From: Rhodanobacter sp. B04
GTDB taxonomy: Bacteria > Pseudomonadota > Gammaproteobacteria > Xanthomonadales > Rhodanobacteraceae
Length of the DNA stretch: 64,000 nt
Assembly: GCF_002001125.1 (NCBI RefSeq)
Contig: NZ_MUNV01000005.1
Span: forward strand, 310,001-374,000
Direction: 5' to 3'
Shown: positions 54,967 to 64,000 of the stretch, one piece after another
How the letters are laid out: every line of letters starts with the position of its first letter
How positions within the stretch are numbered: position 1 is the first letter of the stretch
Notes under the pieces: generated by a model
The model's input: only the letters and a program-made list of their open reading frames with translations
The model's database searches: none
Told to the model about the DNA's origin: nothing
Translations under genes and position numbers: made by a program

Positions 54967-57900
54967 TCAAGCCGGATCGCGCAACGCCGACACGGGTGCC
55001 ACCATGATCTGCAGCAAGACACCAGCCAACTGCTCGCCGGTCAACGGCTTGCGCAGAAAGCCATCCATGCCTGCCGCGCGGGCACGCGCCTCGTCCTCGC
55101 CATCCGATCGCGCGGTCACCGCCACGATCGGCACCTGCCGATCCTCGCCCGCACGCTGGCGTATCAATCGGGCGATCTGGAAACCGTCCACACCAGGCAG
55201 ATCCAGATCCAGCAACACCGCATCGAAACTGCCGTGCTCCAGCTCGGCCAACGCCGCCAGGCCATTCACGACATGCACCACCGCATGGCCCTGCCGTTCG
55301 AGCAGACCAAGGATGACGGCGGCGACGATCGCGTCGTCCTCCACCAGCAGAAGCCGATAGCAACAACCGGCACCGATCTGCGCCGGCAGCGGCGACGATG
55401 ATGCCGACTCAGGCGCGGGCAACGGCAAACGCACATGAAACGTGCTGCCGTTGCCCAATTGCGACTCCAGCTCGATGCTGCCACCCATCATGCCCACCAG
55501 CTCGCGGCAGATGGCCAGCCCCAGTCCGCTGCCGGCACGGCGCTGCGGGCTGTCCTCCTGCTCGAAGCGCTGGAACAGCCGCGCCTGGCTCGCCTCGGAA
55601 ATACCCGGCCCGGTGTCGCTGACGCTGAAGCGGAGGTCCTCGGCCACCCGCTGCGCATGCAGCGTCACGCTGCCGCGCTCGGTGAACTTCAATGCGTTGT
55701 TGACCAGGTTCAGCAATACCTGCTTGATCCTCACCGCATCGCCGACCACCCGCGCGGGCAGGTCGTCGGCGATCTCCAGCGCGAAACGGATATGCCTGGG
55801 CTGCGCCAGGCCACGCTCCAGCTGCGCGACCTCCTCCACCAGCTGGCGCGGATCGAATGGCGCCAGCTCCAGCTCCAGCTTGCCGGCCTCGATGCGCGCC
55901 AGGTCCAGCGCATCGTTGAGCAGCTTCAGCAGCATGCCGCCGGAACGCTGCATGGCATCGGTGTAGTCATGCTGCTGCTGATTGAGCGGCGTGCTCATCA
56001 GCAATTCGGCCATGCCCATCACGCCGGTCATCGGGGTACGGATCTCGTGGCTGAGCGTGGCCAGGAACTGGGTCTTCGCCGCACTGGCCTGCTCGGCCAG
56101 CAGGCGTCGTTGCTCGGCCAGCTGGATCTGGTAGCGATGCGCCATCCGGCGACGCCATGCCAGCAGCAGCAGCCAGCCCAGTGTCGCCGCCAGCGATGCA
56201 TAGATCAGCCAGGCCCACCAGCGCTCCCATGGCGGCGCCTCGACATGAATGCGCAGCAGTGCCGGGCGTTGCGTCCAGATATCGCGCGCACCGGAGGCCA
56301 TCACATCCAGCGTGTAGTTGCCGGCGCTGAGTCCGGCGAAATCACGCTCGCCGTGATTGCCGGTATCCACCCAGCCGCTGTCGAAACCATTCAACCGGAA
56401 CCGGTAGTGGTTGTCTGACGGATTGAGGTAGGAAAACACCCGCGCCTCGATCTCTAGCTGGCTGTCGCGCCAGCCGATCTCGAGCGGCTGCTGACCGAGC
56501 GGCAAGGTTTGTATCTTGCCGTGCCGGCGCACGCTCACCCGGGTGATCGACAGCTGCGGCTCGCTCGCCGGCGCACTGACGCGATCCGGATCGAAGGCCA
56601 TCACGCCGCCCAGGGTCGCCGCATAGATGTAGCCGCTGGGCATGTAGGCGTAACCACGCGCGAACTCGCCATTGGTCAGGCCGTCCTGCAGACCGAACGC
56701 ACGGAACCGGTTGCTGCGCGGATTGAAGTACCACAGGCCGTCATGGCCGAAGATCCATACCCGGCCCGAAACATCCACCCGCAGGTCGGTCACGTTGCCC
56801 GAGGGCCAGCCGTGCTCCACGTCGATCCGCTTGTCCAGCAGCAGGCCATCGCCGCGATAACGATAGAACGACAGCCCGTCGGCGTTGGCCACCCACAGGC
56901 CATCCTTGTCGAAGTCGAATGCGTCAACCGATTGCCCGGCAGGGCCACCGGGCACCATCTCGAAGCGGTCGTGCGACGCGTTCAACCGCATCATGCCGCC
57001 GTCGCTGGCGTACCAGAACACACCATCCTTCAAGGTCATCTGACTGCCCCAGAGCACCTTGTCGCTGACACCGTCGAGCGGCACCCGGGTCACCGCCAGC
57101 GTTTCCGGATCGATCCGGAACACGCCTCGGCCAAAGGTGCGCGCATACATCTGGCCGTCCGGACCGGGCTCGACTTCCAGCGGCCGCTGCAACTGCGCGG
57201 CTGCGGGATCGACCTGCTCGACCTTGCTGCCGGTGATGCGGTACAACGCGCCCTGCACGGCAACCCACAGGCGCTTTTTGGCATCCTCGGTCATGCCGAC
57301 CACATCGCCGTGCAAGCCTGACAACGCATGTTCGACCTGGCCGGTCACCGGGTCGAGCCGGTCGATCCGGCCGCCGCGCTGGCCGACCCAGACATGGCGA
57401 CCATCCTTGCCGCGTGCCATGGTGGTCGCGATGGCATCGCGCAGGCTGGTCGGTTCATCCGGGACATGGGTGAAGCGGCTGAAGCGGTTCCAGCCCGGCG
57501 CCAGATAGGCCACGCCACCGTCGTAGAGGGCGACCCACAACCCGCCTTCGCGATCGGTCATGAGCTGCCAGATCCAGGTACCCGGCAAATTGCCGTAAAG
57601 CGACGGCCGGTCCATCACCGCCGTCACCGGACCATCTGCGCTGGCCTGCAGGAACAGGCCTCTCTGCGTCCCGATCCAGAGTCGACCCACCGCATCGCGC
57701 ACGCTGCTCATCACATTGGTGGCGGGAATCACCGCCGCGGCAAAACGATGCGCCACGCCATCCTTGCCGATCACCAGCAGGCCGTCGGTGGCGGCGATGC
57801 GCACTTCGTCGCCATCGCCATCGATGCGCCACGCGTCCACCGTCTTGCCGCCATCTTCCGACGGCACGCGGCTGATCTTCCCGCCGGCCTCGCGCACGAA

Positions 57901-58563
57901 CACGCCACGGCTGCTGCCTATCCACAAGCGTTGATGCGGATCGACATACAACGCGGCGACCGTACCGAAGTCATCGGGCTGTGCACCCAACAGCGGATTG
58001 ACCACGTGCTCGAAGCCACGCTCGTCCGGTCGCATGCGGTCGAGTCCGCCGGCACTGCCTACCCACAGGGTACCGTCGCCGGTCTGCGCGATCGCCCAAA
58101 CGCGATCGCTGGCAAGGCTCGCCGGATCGGCCGGATCATGACCCCAGTGCTCGAATCGGTCGGTGTCCGAATCGTAGCGGTTCAGGCCAGCATTCAGGCC
58201 GGCAGCCCATAGCCGTCCCAGCCGATCGATCTGCAGCGTGGCGATGCCGTTGTTGTACAGCGAGCCCGGATCGTTCTCGGCGTGGCGATACACCTTGAAG
58301 TGGGCGCCGTCGAAACGCGCCAGGCCACCCTTGGTGCCGAACCAGATCGCGCCCTCACGATCCTGCACCACGGCATAGACATTGATGCTGGGCAAACCCT
58401 CGGCGGTACCGTAGCGGCGAAACTGCGGAGTCGGCAGCGGGACGGCTGGCGGCGCCGGCGGCGGCAGCTTGAGCGAGGTAGGTTCCGGAACCGCATGCGC
58501 CGCCATTTCAGGCGCAGACGTGCCCAGCAACATCGCCATGCCCAGCAGAAATGCCGCCCCCAT
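54967..58563 (-). CDS. Hybrid sensor kinase with beta-propeller sensor (second of a pair)
   Basis: A 1,198-residue protein with the same layout as its neighbour: signal peptide (FLLGMAMLLGTSAPEMAAHA), Reg_prop propeller blades (QDREGAIWFGTKGGLARFDG and others), Y_Y_Y domain, one membrane helix near 787-806, HisKA with the His in TLSHEIRTPMTG near 838, HATPase_c and a receiver with Asp near 1119. The kinase and receiver halves are very similar to those of the other copy, while the propellers differ more, as expected after tandem duplication with diverged signal recognition. The ATG at 58563 follows AGGGGAAG. In gut Bacteroides such proteins sense oligosaccharides; the ligand here is unknown. 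No HTH is present. Confidence 0.92.
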   Translation of the reverse strand: MGAAFLLGMAMLLGTSAPEMAAHAVPEPTSLKLPPPAPPAVPLPTPQFRRYGTAEGLPSINVYAVVQDREGAIWFGTKGGLARFDGAHFKVYRHAENDPGSLYNNGIATLQIDRLGRLWAAGLNAGLNRYDSDTDRFEHWGHDPADPASLASDRVWAIAQTGDGTLWVGSAGGLDRMRPDERGFEHVVNPLLGAQPDDFGTVAALYVDPHQRLWIGSSRGVFVREAGGKISRVPSEDGGKTVDAWRIDGDGDEVRIAATDGLLVIGKDGVAHRFAAAVIPATNVMSSVRDAVGRLWIGTQRGLFLQASADGPVTAVMDRPSLYGNLPGTWIWQLMTDREGGLWVALYDGGVAYLAPGWNRFSRFTHVPDEPTSLRDAIATTMARGKDGRHVWVGQRGGRIDRLDPVTGQVEHALSGLHGDVVGMTEDAKKRLWVAVQGALYRITGSKVEQVDPAAAQLQRPLEVEPGPDGQMYARTFGRGVFRIDPETLAVTRVPLDGVSDKVLWGSQMTLKDGVFWYASDGGMMRLNASHDRFEMVPGGPAGQSVDAFDFDKDGLWVANADGLSFYRYRGDGLLLDKRIDVEHGWPSGNVTDLRVDVSGRVWIFGHDGLWYFNPRSNRFRAFGLQDGLTNGEFARGYAYMPSGYIYAATLGGVMAFDPDRVSAPASEPQLSITRVSVRRHGKIQTLPLGQQPLEIGWRDSQLEIEARVFSYLNPSDNHYRFRLNGFDSGWVDTGNHGERDFAGLSAGNYTLDVMASGARDIWTQRPALLRIHVEAPPWERWWAWLIYASLAATLGWLLLLAWRRRMAHRYQIQLAEQRRLLAEQASAAKTQFLATLSHEIRTPMTGVMGMAELLMSTPLNQQQHDYTDAMQRSGGMLLKLLNDALDLARIEAGKLELELAPFDPRQLVEEVAQLERGLAQPRHIRFALEIADDLPARVVGDAVRIKQVLLNLVNNALKFTERGSVTLHAQRVAEDLRFSVSDTGPGISEASQARLFQRFEQEDSPQRRAGSGLGLAICRELVGMMGGSIELESQLGNGSTFHVRLPLPAPESASSSPLPAQIGAGCCYRLLLVEDDAIVAAVILGLLERQGHAVVHVVNGLAALAELEHGSFDAVLLDLDLPGVDGFQIARLIRQRAGEDRQVPIVAVTARSDGEDEARARAAGMDGFLRKPLTGEQLAGVLLQIMVAPVSALRDPA

Positions 58564-58682
58564 GAGCTTCCCCTGATGCCCCAGCCAGCCGCGGCGGCTA
58601 GCCAGGATGGAGTCCGTTCCCGAACCGTCTCCCGATCATGCCAAAACCCGCCGCCCGCGGCGAGCATCCACGTCGCAGGCGC

Positions 58683-58688
58683 TACACT
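58683..58688 (+). promoter_or_regulatory. Candidate -10 box of a leaderless GTPase transcript
   Basis: TACACT lies seven bases before the ATG at 58696, in the context CGCTACACTCGCCGGC. No Shine-Dalgarno precedes the ATG. The divergent kinase gene starts at 58563. Confidence 0.4.
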
Positions 58689-58695
58689 CGCCGGC

Positions 58696-60162
58696 ATGTC
58701 CCGGCGACTTCGATTGCTGCTCACGACCCTGGCCGTAGCCGCGCTGCTATGGCTGCTGTTCGCCGCTGCCGAGCGCGCGCTGGCCCTCGCCCAACGCTTC
58801 CTGGCCCTGCCGGCATGGCTGCAATGGACACTGGGCGGCCTGCTCACCCTGTTTGCAGGTATCGGCCTGAGCGTGTTGTGGTGGCTGCTGCGCCCACGTC
58901 GCCGGCGGCGTCCGGCGCCCGCGCCCGATCGAAGCAGTCTGGAACAGCGCATCGGCCAGTTGCGCGAACACGGTGCGGATACCGGCACACTCACCGCCGA
59001 GCTCGGCGAACTCGATCGCCGTCGCGCCAGTGCGCGCATCTACATCGCCCTGTTCGGTGAAATCTCCACCGGCAAGACCACTCTGGTCGGCGCCCTGGCG
59101 CCGCATGCCAAGCTCGTCAGCGATGCACGCGGCGGCACCACCCGCCACGTTGGACATTACGACGGCAGCCTGCCGGATGGACGCAGCATGGTGCTGGCGG
59201 ATGTGCCCGGCAGCCGCGAAACCGGCGGCGAAGCGTTCGAAGCCCTGGCGCGCATGGAAGCGCTGCGAGCGCATGCCGTGATCTACCTCTGCGCCGGCGA
59301 TCTCAACCGCGGCCAGGCCGACGAACTGCGCTGGCTGGCCGACTTCGGCAAGCCGCTGCTGCTGGTGCTGAACAAGGCCGACCAATGGGACTCCACCGAA
59401 CGCGAGCTGTTGCTGGCGCGCCTGCGTCGGCATGCACGCGGCATCACCAGTTCGGTGCTGGCCATCAGCGCCGGCGGCAGCGAACGCTACCAGCGCCAGC
59501 TTGCGGACGGCAGCACCGAGTCGGTCGAGCGCCAGCGCAAGCCCGCGATCGAGCCGCTGCTGCACGCACTGACACGGCTTGCTTCACAGGGTGGCGAAGC
59601 GCTGGAAAACCTGCGCGAGCAGGCCGTGCTGGCAGGCCTGCATGAACGCACCGGCAGCCTGGAAACGCAGACCCGTGCCGAACAGGCCGAACGCATCGTG
59701 CGCAAATACGCGCGTCGCGCGATCGTCGGCGCGCTCGCCGCGGTCGCCCCGGGCAGCGACTTGCTGATCCAGGGCGTGCTCGCCGCCGGACTCACGCGTG
59801 CCCTGGCCGAGCTCTACAACGTGAAGGTCAGCGACGTGCAGGTCGAGGACTTCGTGCAACAAGCCCGGCTTACCCTGCGCACCGGCAGCTCGATCGTGCT
59901 GGCCGTCGCCGGCAATGCGCTGAAGGCCTTCCCCGGCCTCGGCACGCTCGGCGGCGGCGTGCTGCATGCATTCGCCTACGCGCTGATCTTCGATTCGATC
60001 GGCCGCGCGCTGGCCGCCTCGCTGGCCGAACGCCACGCGCTGGACCAGCACGACGCCGGTGCCCGCCTGAGGGTCTTGCTCACCGACGCCGACAGCAAGC
60101 GGCTGCGCCAGCTGGCCGCGCTGACGATGGATGCGGTGCGCCAGCGCGATACCACCGACTAA
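58696..60162 (+). CDS. Membrane-associated GTPase with DUF697 (YcjF-like)
   Basis: A 488-residue protein with two N-terminal membrane helices (LRLLLTTLAVAALLWLLFAA; WLQWTLGGLLTLFAGIGLSVLWWLL as parts), then a GTPase domain. It has G1 GEISTGKTTL near residue 120, G3 DVPGSRETGG, and G4 NKAD with QWDS. A hydrophobic C-terminal DUF697 domain of about 150 residues follows (VGALAAVAPGSDLLIQGVLAAGL). The combination of an Era-like GTPase and DUF697 recalls YcjF/YcjX-type stress proteins; the function is unknown. It is divergent from the hybrid kinase pair, and its ATG at 58696 is probably reached by a leaderless transcript. Confidence 0.88.
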   Translation: MSRRLRLLLTTLAVAALLWLLFAAAERALALAQRFLALPAWLQWTLGGLLTLFAGIGLSVLWWLLRPRRRRRPAPAPDRSSLEQRIGQLREHGADTGTLTAELGELDRRRASARIYIALFGEISTGKTTLVGALAPHAKLVSDARGGTTRHVGHYDGSLPDGRSMVLADVPGSRETGGEAFEALARMEALRAHAVIYLCAGDLNRGQADELRWLADFGKPLLLVLNKADQWDSTERELLLARLRRHARGITSSVLAISAGGSERYQRQLADGSTESVERQRKPAIEPLLHALTRLASQGGEALENLREQAVLAGLHERTGSLETQTRAEQAERIVRKYARRAIVGALAAVAPGSDLLIQGVLAAGLTRALAELYNVKVSDVQVEDFVQQARLTLRTGSSIVLAVAGNALKAFPGLGTLGGGVLHAFAYALIFDSIGRALAASLAERHALDQHDAGARLRVLLTDADSKRLRQLAALTMDAVRQRDTTD

Positions 60163-60287
60163 ATTGCCGAGCTATCTCCGCTTATGGCTGTTCGCTCGGT
60201 GCATCCAACTACCTGGAAGTTTTCGCTGGTGATCGACAAGCGAAACACTTCGGCACCAACTCAGCCATACGAACTGGCGGATCGCCT

Positions 60288-61082
60288 TTATGGCGTACCG
60301 GCGAACGCCGTGCGCAACCAGTCGTGCATCAGCCGGTAGCTGCGCGTGGCGGCACGTTCGTCGTAGCGGCAGCCGGCCGAGTTCTCGCCCACTTCGGTGA
60401 AGCAGTGCACGGCATGACCGATCACCACGAACTGCCAGTCGGCCGGACTCATGCGCATCTCGTCCATGAACTTGTCGGCGTCCGGCATGGTGCCCTTGTC
60501 GTCGGCACCGTTCATCGCCAGCACGCGCGCCTTGATGTGCTTCGCCAGCGCCGGATCGTCGGTGGTCAGGCCGCCGTGGAACGACACCACCGCCGCCACG
60601 TCGGCGCCGCTGCGTGCGAGATCCAGCACCGCCGAACCGCCGAAGCAGAAGCCGATCGCCGCCAGCTTGCCGGGATCGATCGGCGCACTGCCCTCCTGCG
60701 CCTTCAGCTGGGCCAGTGCCTCGTTGACCCGCTTGCGCATCAGCGCGCGATCGCCGTACAGCGGCTTCACGGCGGCCTGCGCCTGATCGGCATTGCCTTG
60801 CTGCGGGCGCACGTTGGCGCCGTACATGTCGGTGAGCAGGATCACGTAGTCCTTGCCGGCGATCATCTCGGCCTTGCGCACCGCGGCGTCGTTGATGCCG
60901 TACCAGTTCGGCACCATCACCAGACCCGGTCGCTTCGCCATGCTCGCATCGTCGTAGACCAGCACGCTGTGGAAACGTGTACCGTCGAGCGTCCATTCGA
61001 CCGGACGCTGCACCATCTTCGCCTGCGCAGTCAGGCTTGAACCAGCCAGCAACAGCAGAAAGCAAAGTCGGGCGATGCGCAT
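60288..61082 (-). CDS. Dienelactone hydrolase family protein, exported
   Basis: A 264-residue alpha/beta-hydrolase. A signal peptide (MRIARLCFLLLLAGSSLTAQA) points to the periplasm. The nucleophile is the Cys in GFCFGGSAVLDL near residue 143, with Asp in MNGADDKGT and His in IGHAVHCF, the Cys/Asp/His triad of dienelactone hydrolases. Aromatic-compound degradation genes are not near, so the substrate is not known. The ATG at 61082 has GGAGGAA upstream. It converges with the GTPase gene over 125 bp with no evident terminator, and lies downstream of the ubiI-like gene on the same strand (49 bp). Confidence 0.88.
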   Translation of the reverse strand: MRIARLCFLLLLAGSSLTAQAKMVQRPVEWTLDGTRFHSVLVYDDASMAKRPGLVMVPNWYGINDAAVRKAEMIAGKDYVILLTDMYGANVRPQQGNADQAQAAVKPLYGDRALMRKRVNEALAQLKAQEGSAPIDPGKLAAIGFCFGGSAVLDLARSGADVAAVVSFHGGLTTDDPALAKHIKARVLAMNGADDKGTMPDADKFMDEMRMSPADWQFVVIGHAVHCFTEVGENSAGCRYDERAATRSYRLMHDWLRTAFAGTP

Positions 61083-61131
61083 GGCAGTTTCCTCCAGGTG
61101 TTGGCTTACCCGCACTGCGGGATATGGAAAA

Positions 61132-62343
61132 TCAGAGTCCGGCGGCGTGTTCCGCGATACGCCGTTTCAGTGGAGCGAGACGATCGAGCAGGCGCACGCC
61201 CAGTCCACGCGCAGCCACCAATGGCGCTGACTGCCATGCATAGATGCGTGCCAGCGCATCGAAGCCCAGCGCATCGAGCGTGTCGGCACTGCGCCGGCGG
61301 CGTGCGTAACGGCGCAGCACATGTGCGGCGCCGATATCGCGACCGGCATGACGCGCTGCGAGCAAGGTGTCGCGCAACTCGACCACGTCGCGCAGCCCGA
61401 GGTTGACGCCCTGCCCGGCCAGCGGATGCACCGCATGCGCGGCATCTCCGAGCAGCACGAAACGCTCGGCCTGGTAGCGTTCGGCCAACTGCAGCTTCAG
61501 CGGAAACGCCGCACGCCGTGTCACGGCAACGATCCGGCCCAGGCGGAAATCGCTGGCTACACCGAGTTCGTTCATGAAGTCCTGATCGGCCAGTGCAAGC
61601 ACGCGTTGCGCCTCGGCTTCGGGCAACGACCACACGATCGAACTGCGCCCATCCGCCAGCGGCAGCAAGGCCAGCGGCCCGCTCGGCAGAAAACGTTGCC
61701 AGGCGGTGTTCTCGTGCGGCCGCTCCGTGCGGACGTGCGCCACCACAGCGCGCTGTGCATAGTCGCGACCACGTGTTGCGATGCCGGCCAGCTGGCGCAG
61801 CGGCGAAGTCGCTCCATCGGCAGCCACCAGCAATCCGGCAGCCAGTGTTTCACCATTCGCCAGTTCCAGCTGGATGCGATCCTCGCGCGCCTCGAAATCC
61901 TTTACTTCGGCCGGGCACAAGCGACGCACGCCGGCGGCTTCTAGCGCCTGCCACAGCATCCACTGCACCAGGTTGTTCTCGACGATATAGCCGAGCAGAT
62001 CGTGTCCGTCGCTGGCCGCATCGAAATCGATCGCCGCACCACTTTCGGCATCCCATACAAGCATGCGTGCATACGGGCCGACACGTGCTTCACGTATGGA
62101 CGTCCAGATGCCCAAGTCATCCAGCAGCGCCAGCGAGGATGGCGCGAGACCCACCACGCGCAGATCGACTTCATCGCCCATGCTCCACGCCGTCGGCGCG
62201 CGCGCCTCCAGCAGCGCGGCACTGAAGCCGGCGCGTGCCAATGCCAGTGCAGCAGCGGCGCCGACCATGCCGCCGCCGACCACCGCGATGTCCAGTGCCG
62301 ATGCGCGACGGCGCGGCGCGACTTCCTGCATTGACGCGCTCAT
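61132..62343 (-). CDS. FAD-dependent ubiquinone-biosynthesis hydroxylase (UbiI/VisC-like)
   Basis: A 403-residue UbiH/COQ6-family monooxygenase. It has the FAD/GXGXXG fold in DIAVVGGGMVGAAAALALARAG (short parts cited), the DG motif in LLVAADGATSPLR, and GDAAHAVHPLAGQGVNLGLRD, the C-terminal FAD motif. Enzymes of this family hydroxylate the ubiquinone ring; whether it acts at C5 (UbiI) or another position cannot be told. The ATG at 62343 overlaps the ubiH stop by four bases (ATGA), so both are in one operon. It resembles VisC in its position after ubiH. Confidence 0.9.
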   Translation of the reverse strand: MSASMQEVAPRRRASALDIAVVGGGMVGAAAALALARAGFSAALLEARAPTAWSMGDEVDLRVVGLAPSSLALLDDLGIWTSIREARVGPYARMLVWDAESGAAIDFDAASDGHDLLGYIVENNLVQWMLWQALEAAGVRRLCPAEVKDFEAREDRIQLELANGETLAAGLLVAADGATSPLRQLAGIATRGRDYAQRAVVAHVRTERPHENTAWQRFLPSGPLALLPLADGRSSIVWSLPEAEAQRVLALADQDFMNELGVASDFRLGRIVAVTRRAAFPLKLQLAERYQAERFVLLGDAAHAVHPLAGQGVNLGLRDVVELRDTLLAARHAGRDIGAAHVLRRYARRRRSADTLDALGFDALARIYAWQSAPLVAARGLGVRLLDRLAPLKRRIAEHAAGL

Positions 62344-63569
62344 GGCAGCCGCTCCAGCACCGCGTGCGGCGGTTCACCGCGAAAACCCATGCCGCGGCGT
62401 GCCAGTGCACGCTGCAGCGGCGACACCCGGTCGCAGGCCAGCAAGGCCAGCGAGCGAAGCGGCGCCAGCAGGGGCTGCGGCAAACAGGCCAGCCGCACCA
62501 GGCCGTGGCTCATCGCCATCGTTCCGTCGCGATCCGGTGCACGCCGCGCGGCATAGCGCTCCAACAGATCCGAAGCACCCGGATCCGGAGCTGCCGCCAC
62601 CAGTTCGGCCAGCGTCAGCGCGTCACGCAAGCCCAGATTGAAACCCTGCGCGCCGATCGGATGCACCGTTTGCGCAGCGTTGCCGACCAACACCGCACGC
62701 GGCCCGATCAACTGCGCCGCGGCGACACGATGGATCGGATACGGATGACGCCGACCAGGCCGCGTCAGGCGACCAAGGCGCCAGCCGAATCGGCGCTGCG
62801 CCAGCTCGATGAAACCCGCGTCATCGAGCGCGGCAACCGCATCCGCCTCGTCCGCCGCCACGGTCAGCACCAGCCCGCAACGGCGCTCGGCCAGCGGCAG
62901 CAGTGCGATCGGGCCGTCATCGGCGAAACGCTCGTAGGCACGGTTGGCGTGGTCGCGCTCCGGCATGATCGTGCAAACGAACAGCGTCTGCCGATAGTCA
63001 TGCCGCTCGGCCTCGATGCCGAGCTGTGCGCGCACGAACGATCCAGTGCCGTCGGCTCCGACCAGCAGCGGCGCGTCGAGACTGCGCATGCCGTCGACCA
63101 TGGCGATTTGCGCACGCCAGCCAGCGGCCAGCGGTTGCAGCGCGGACAGGGTCGCAGGTGCCAGCCGGGTCAAGCGGGTGCATGCGTCCAGCCGCTGCAA
63201 CAGGGCCGCGCCAAGTTCGCGCGCCGGCAAGGTCCAGCCCAGCGCATCGACACCCTGCCGGTCCGCGTCGATGCGCGCACTGCCGAATTCGCCGGATCGA
63301 CTGACATGGATATGCCGGATCGGCGTGGCGCGGGCCGCAGCGTGGCGCCACACGCCGATCGCATCGAGCCCGTTGACGGTGGCCCGGGCCAGCGCCAGGT
63401 TGCGTTCGTCGTAACTGGGCTGGGCGTCGGTGCGCGGCGCGGCGGTCTCGACCAGGGTGGCCGCGATGCCGGCGGCATCCAGCGCGATCGCCAGGCTGGC
63501 GCCGACCAGGCCGCCGCCGATGATCAGGACGCCGGGCTCGTTCATGGCGGGAGATGCGAGGTCATTCAT
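62340..63569 (-). CDS. ubiH: 2-octaprenyl-6-methoxyphenyl hydroxylase UbiH-like FAD monooxygenase
   Basis: A 409-residue FAD monooxygenase of the UbiH/COQ6 family that would hydroxylate C1 of the ubiquinone precursor. It carries VLIIGGGLVGASLAIAL, the DG motif in PLLVGADGTGSFVR, and GNAAQTVHPIGAQGFNLGLRD. The last is the GDAAHxxxPxxGQG block with Asn-Ala-Ala-Gln instead of Asp-Ala-Ala-His, as also found in UbiH. I chose the ATG at 63569 because TATCAT lies exactly six bases upstream; the in-frame ATG at 63545 gives a shorter protein. It is followed by the ubiI-like gene (four-base overlap) and is divergent from the membrane-protein gene at 63656. Confidence 0.85.
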   Translation of the reverse strand: MNDLASPAMNEPGVLIIGGGLVGASLAIALDAAGIAATLVETAAPRTDAQPSYDERNLALARATVNGLDAIGVWRHAAARATPIRHIHVSRSGEFGSARIDADRQGVDALGWTLPARELGAALLQRLDACTRLTRLAPATLSALQPLAAGWRAQIAMVDGMRSLDAPLLVGADGTGSFVRAQLGIEAERHDYRQTLFVCTIMPERDHANRAYERFADDGPIALLPLAERRCGLVLTVAADEADAVAALDDAGFIELAQRRFGWRLGRLTRPGRRHPYPIHRVAAAQLIGPRAVLVGNAAQTVHPIGAQGFNLGLRDALTLAELVAAAPDPGASDLLERYAARRAPDRDGTMAMSHGLVRLACLPQPLLAPLRSLALLACDRVSPLQRALARRGMGFRGEPPHAVLERLP

Positions 63570-63575
63570 GGGTCG

Positions 63576-63581
63576 ATGATA
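63576..63581 (-). promoter_or_regulatory. Candidate -10 box of a leaderless ubiH transcript
   Basis: TATCAT on the minus strand (63576-63581) lies six bases before the ATG at 63569, with no Shine-Dalgarno. It matches the spacing seen before uup and thiS and supports this start over 63545. Confidence 0.4.
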
Positions 63582-63655
63582 CGCGCGGAGACTGCCTGCG
63601 TCCTCGTGCATTCGGCTAGACTAGCGGCCTCGCAGACGCCCATATGGAGCACTTC

Positions 63656-64000
63656 ATGGTCAAGACACTGACCCAACGCCTCGGCATCCTGCTGGTGCTC
63701 GCCCTGGTGATGGCGGTCACCCGCGTGCACCACTCCTTCCTGCATCATTTCGATGCGCTGCCGGACGCCACCTGGAGCATTTTCTTCCTGGCCGGATTCT
63801 GGCTGCGCGGCGCCGGGCGCTGGGCCGGTTTTCGTTGGGCGTTCCCGCTGCTGATGGCCGAGGCGGTGCTGATCGACTACCTGGTGATCACCAGCCAGGG
63901 CATCGACTTCTGGAGCCACTACTGCGTATCGGCGGCTTACTGGTTTCTGATCCCGTCGTATTTCAGCCTGTGGCTGGGCGGCAGCTGGCTGGCACGCCAC
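63656..64000 (+). CDS. Integral membrane protein, 3' part beyond the right edge
   Basis: Only the first 115 codons are in the window. The product begins MVKTLTQRLGILLVLALVMA and has about three hydrophobic segments (near 8-27, 42-52 and 64-82) and a fourth near 95-112 (AAYWFLIPSYFSLWLGGSWL). GGAG lies seven bases before the ATG at 63656; an ATG at 63643 is the alternative. I recognise no family. Its neighbour on the other strand is ubiH, divergent by about 86 bp. Confidence 0.7.
   Translation, partial: MVKTLTQRLGILLVLALVMAVTRVHHSFLHHFDALPDATWSIFFLAGFWLRGAGRWAGFRWAFPLLMAEAVLIDYLVITSQGIDFWSHYCVSAAYWFLIPSYFSLWLGGSWLARH

Overview
The window is high-GC (roughly two thirds G+C by eye), densely coded chromosomal DNA. 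Gene content and gene order point to a gammaproteobacterium of the Xanthomonadales (Lysobacterales), most likely the Rhodanobacteraceae (Rhodanobacter/Dyella-like). This is an inference from family make-up (cyanophycin genes, xerD-dsbC, rimK-rimB, lptF/lptG divergent from pepA-holC, an ubiH/ubiI-type pair, frequent SAH riboswitches), not from a database match. I see no insertion sequence, prophage, CRISPR array or origin. One tRNA (Gly, anticodon CCC) and one riboswitch are present.

Left part (1-8.9 kb): a leftward operon for cyanophycin turnover holds iadA (beta-aspartyl dipeptidase), a cyanophycinase, cyanophycin synthetase cphA and a second, Mur-ligase-type CphA homologue cut by the left edge. 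Then come a DUF2127 membrane protein, an EamA transporter, a GT2 glycosyltransferase and an unknown membrane protein. 8.9-19.6 kb: purL, dsbC and xerD (leftward), followed by rightward RDD, methyltransferase, intracellular PHB depolymerase and glutaminase genes, and a leftward D-Ala-D-Ala carboxypeptidase with an unusual tail.

19.9-32.5 kb: uup (ABC-F), a small secreted protein, ppc, then ahcY under a clear SAH riboswitch, a GST, metF, a DUF4124-type protein, ilvE and an OmpR-type two-component system. ahcY and metF together clear S-adenosylhomocysteine and regenerate methyl groups. 32.5-37.1 kb: a BlaI-type repressor with an M56/TonB-domain membrane protein and a candidate palindromic operator, then rimB-rimK and tRNA-Gly.

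37.3-51.2 kb: a FecR/DUF6600-like secreted protein, thiS-thiG-trmB, an SLC13 transporter, threonine aldolase, an NdvA/ChvA-like ABC exporter, a possible 36-residue membrane protein, lptG/lptF, pepA and holC. 51.2-58.6 kb: two tandem paralogous hybrid sensor kinases of about 1,190 residues with beta-propeller sensor regions. 58.7-64 kb: a YcjF-like GTPase, a dienelactone hydrolase, two ubiquinone-type FAD monooxygenases and the start of a membrane protein.

Two gene-expression features recur. Several genes have a TANAAT-like -10 box six or seven bases before the start codon and no Shine-Dalgarno, which suggests leaderless mRNAs. Tight 1-4 base stop/start overlaps link genes within operons. No obviously new multi-gene defence or mobile system is visible. 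The strongest candidates for follow-up are the leaderless promoters, the BlaI/M56-TonB unit, the paired hybrid kinases and an RNA-like segment downstream of the M56 gene.
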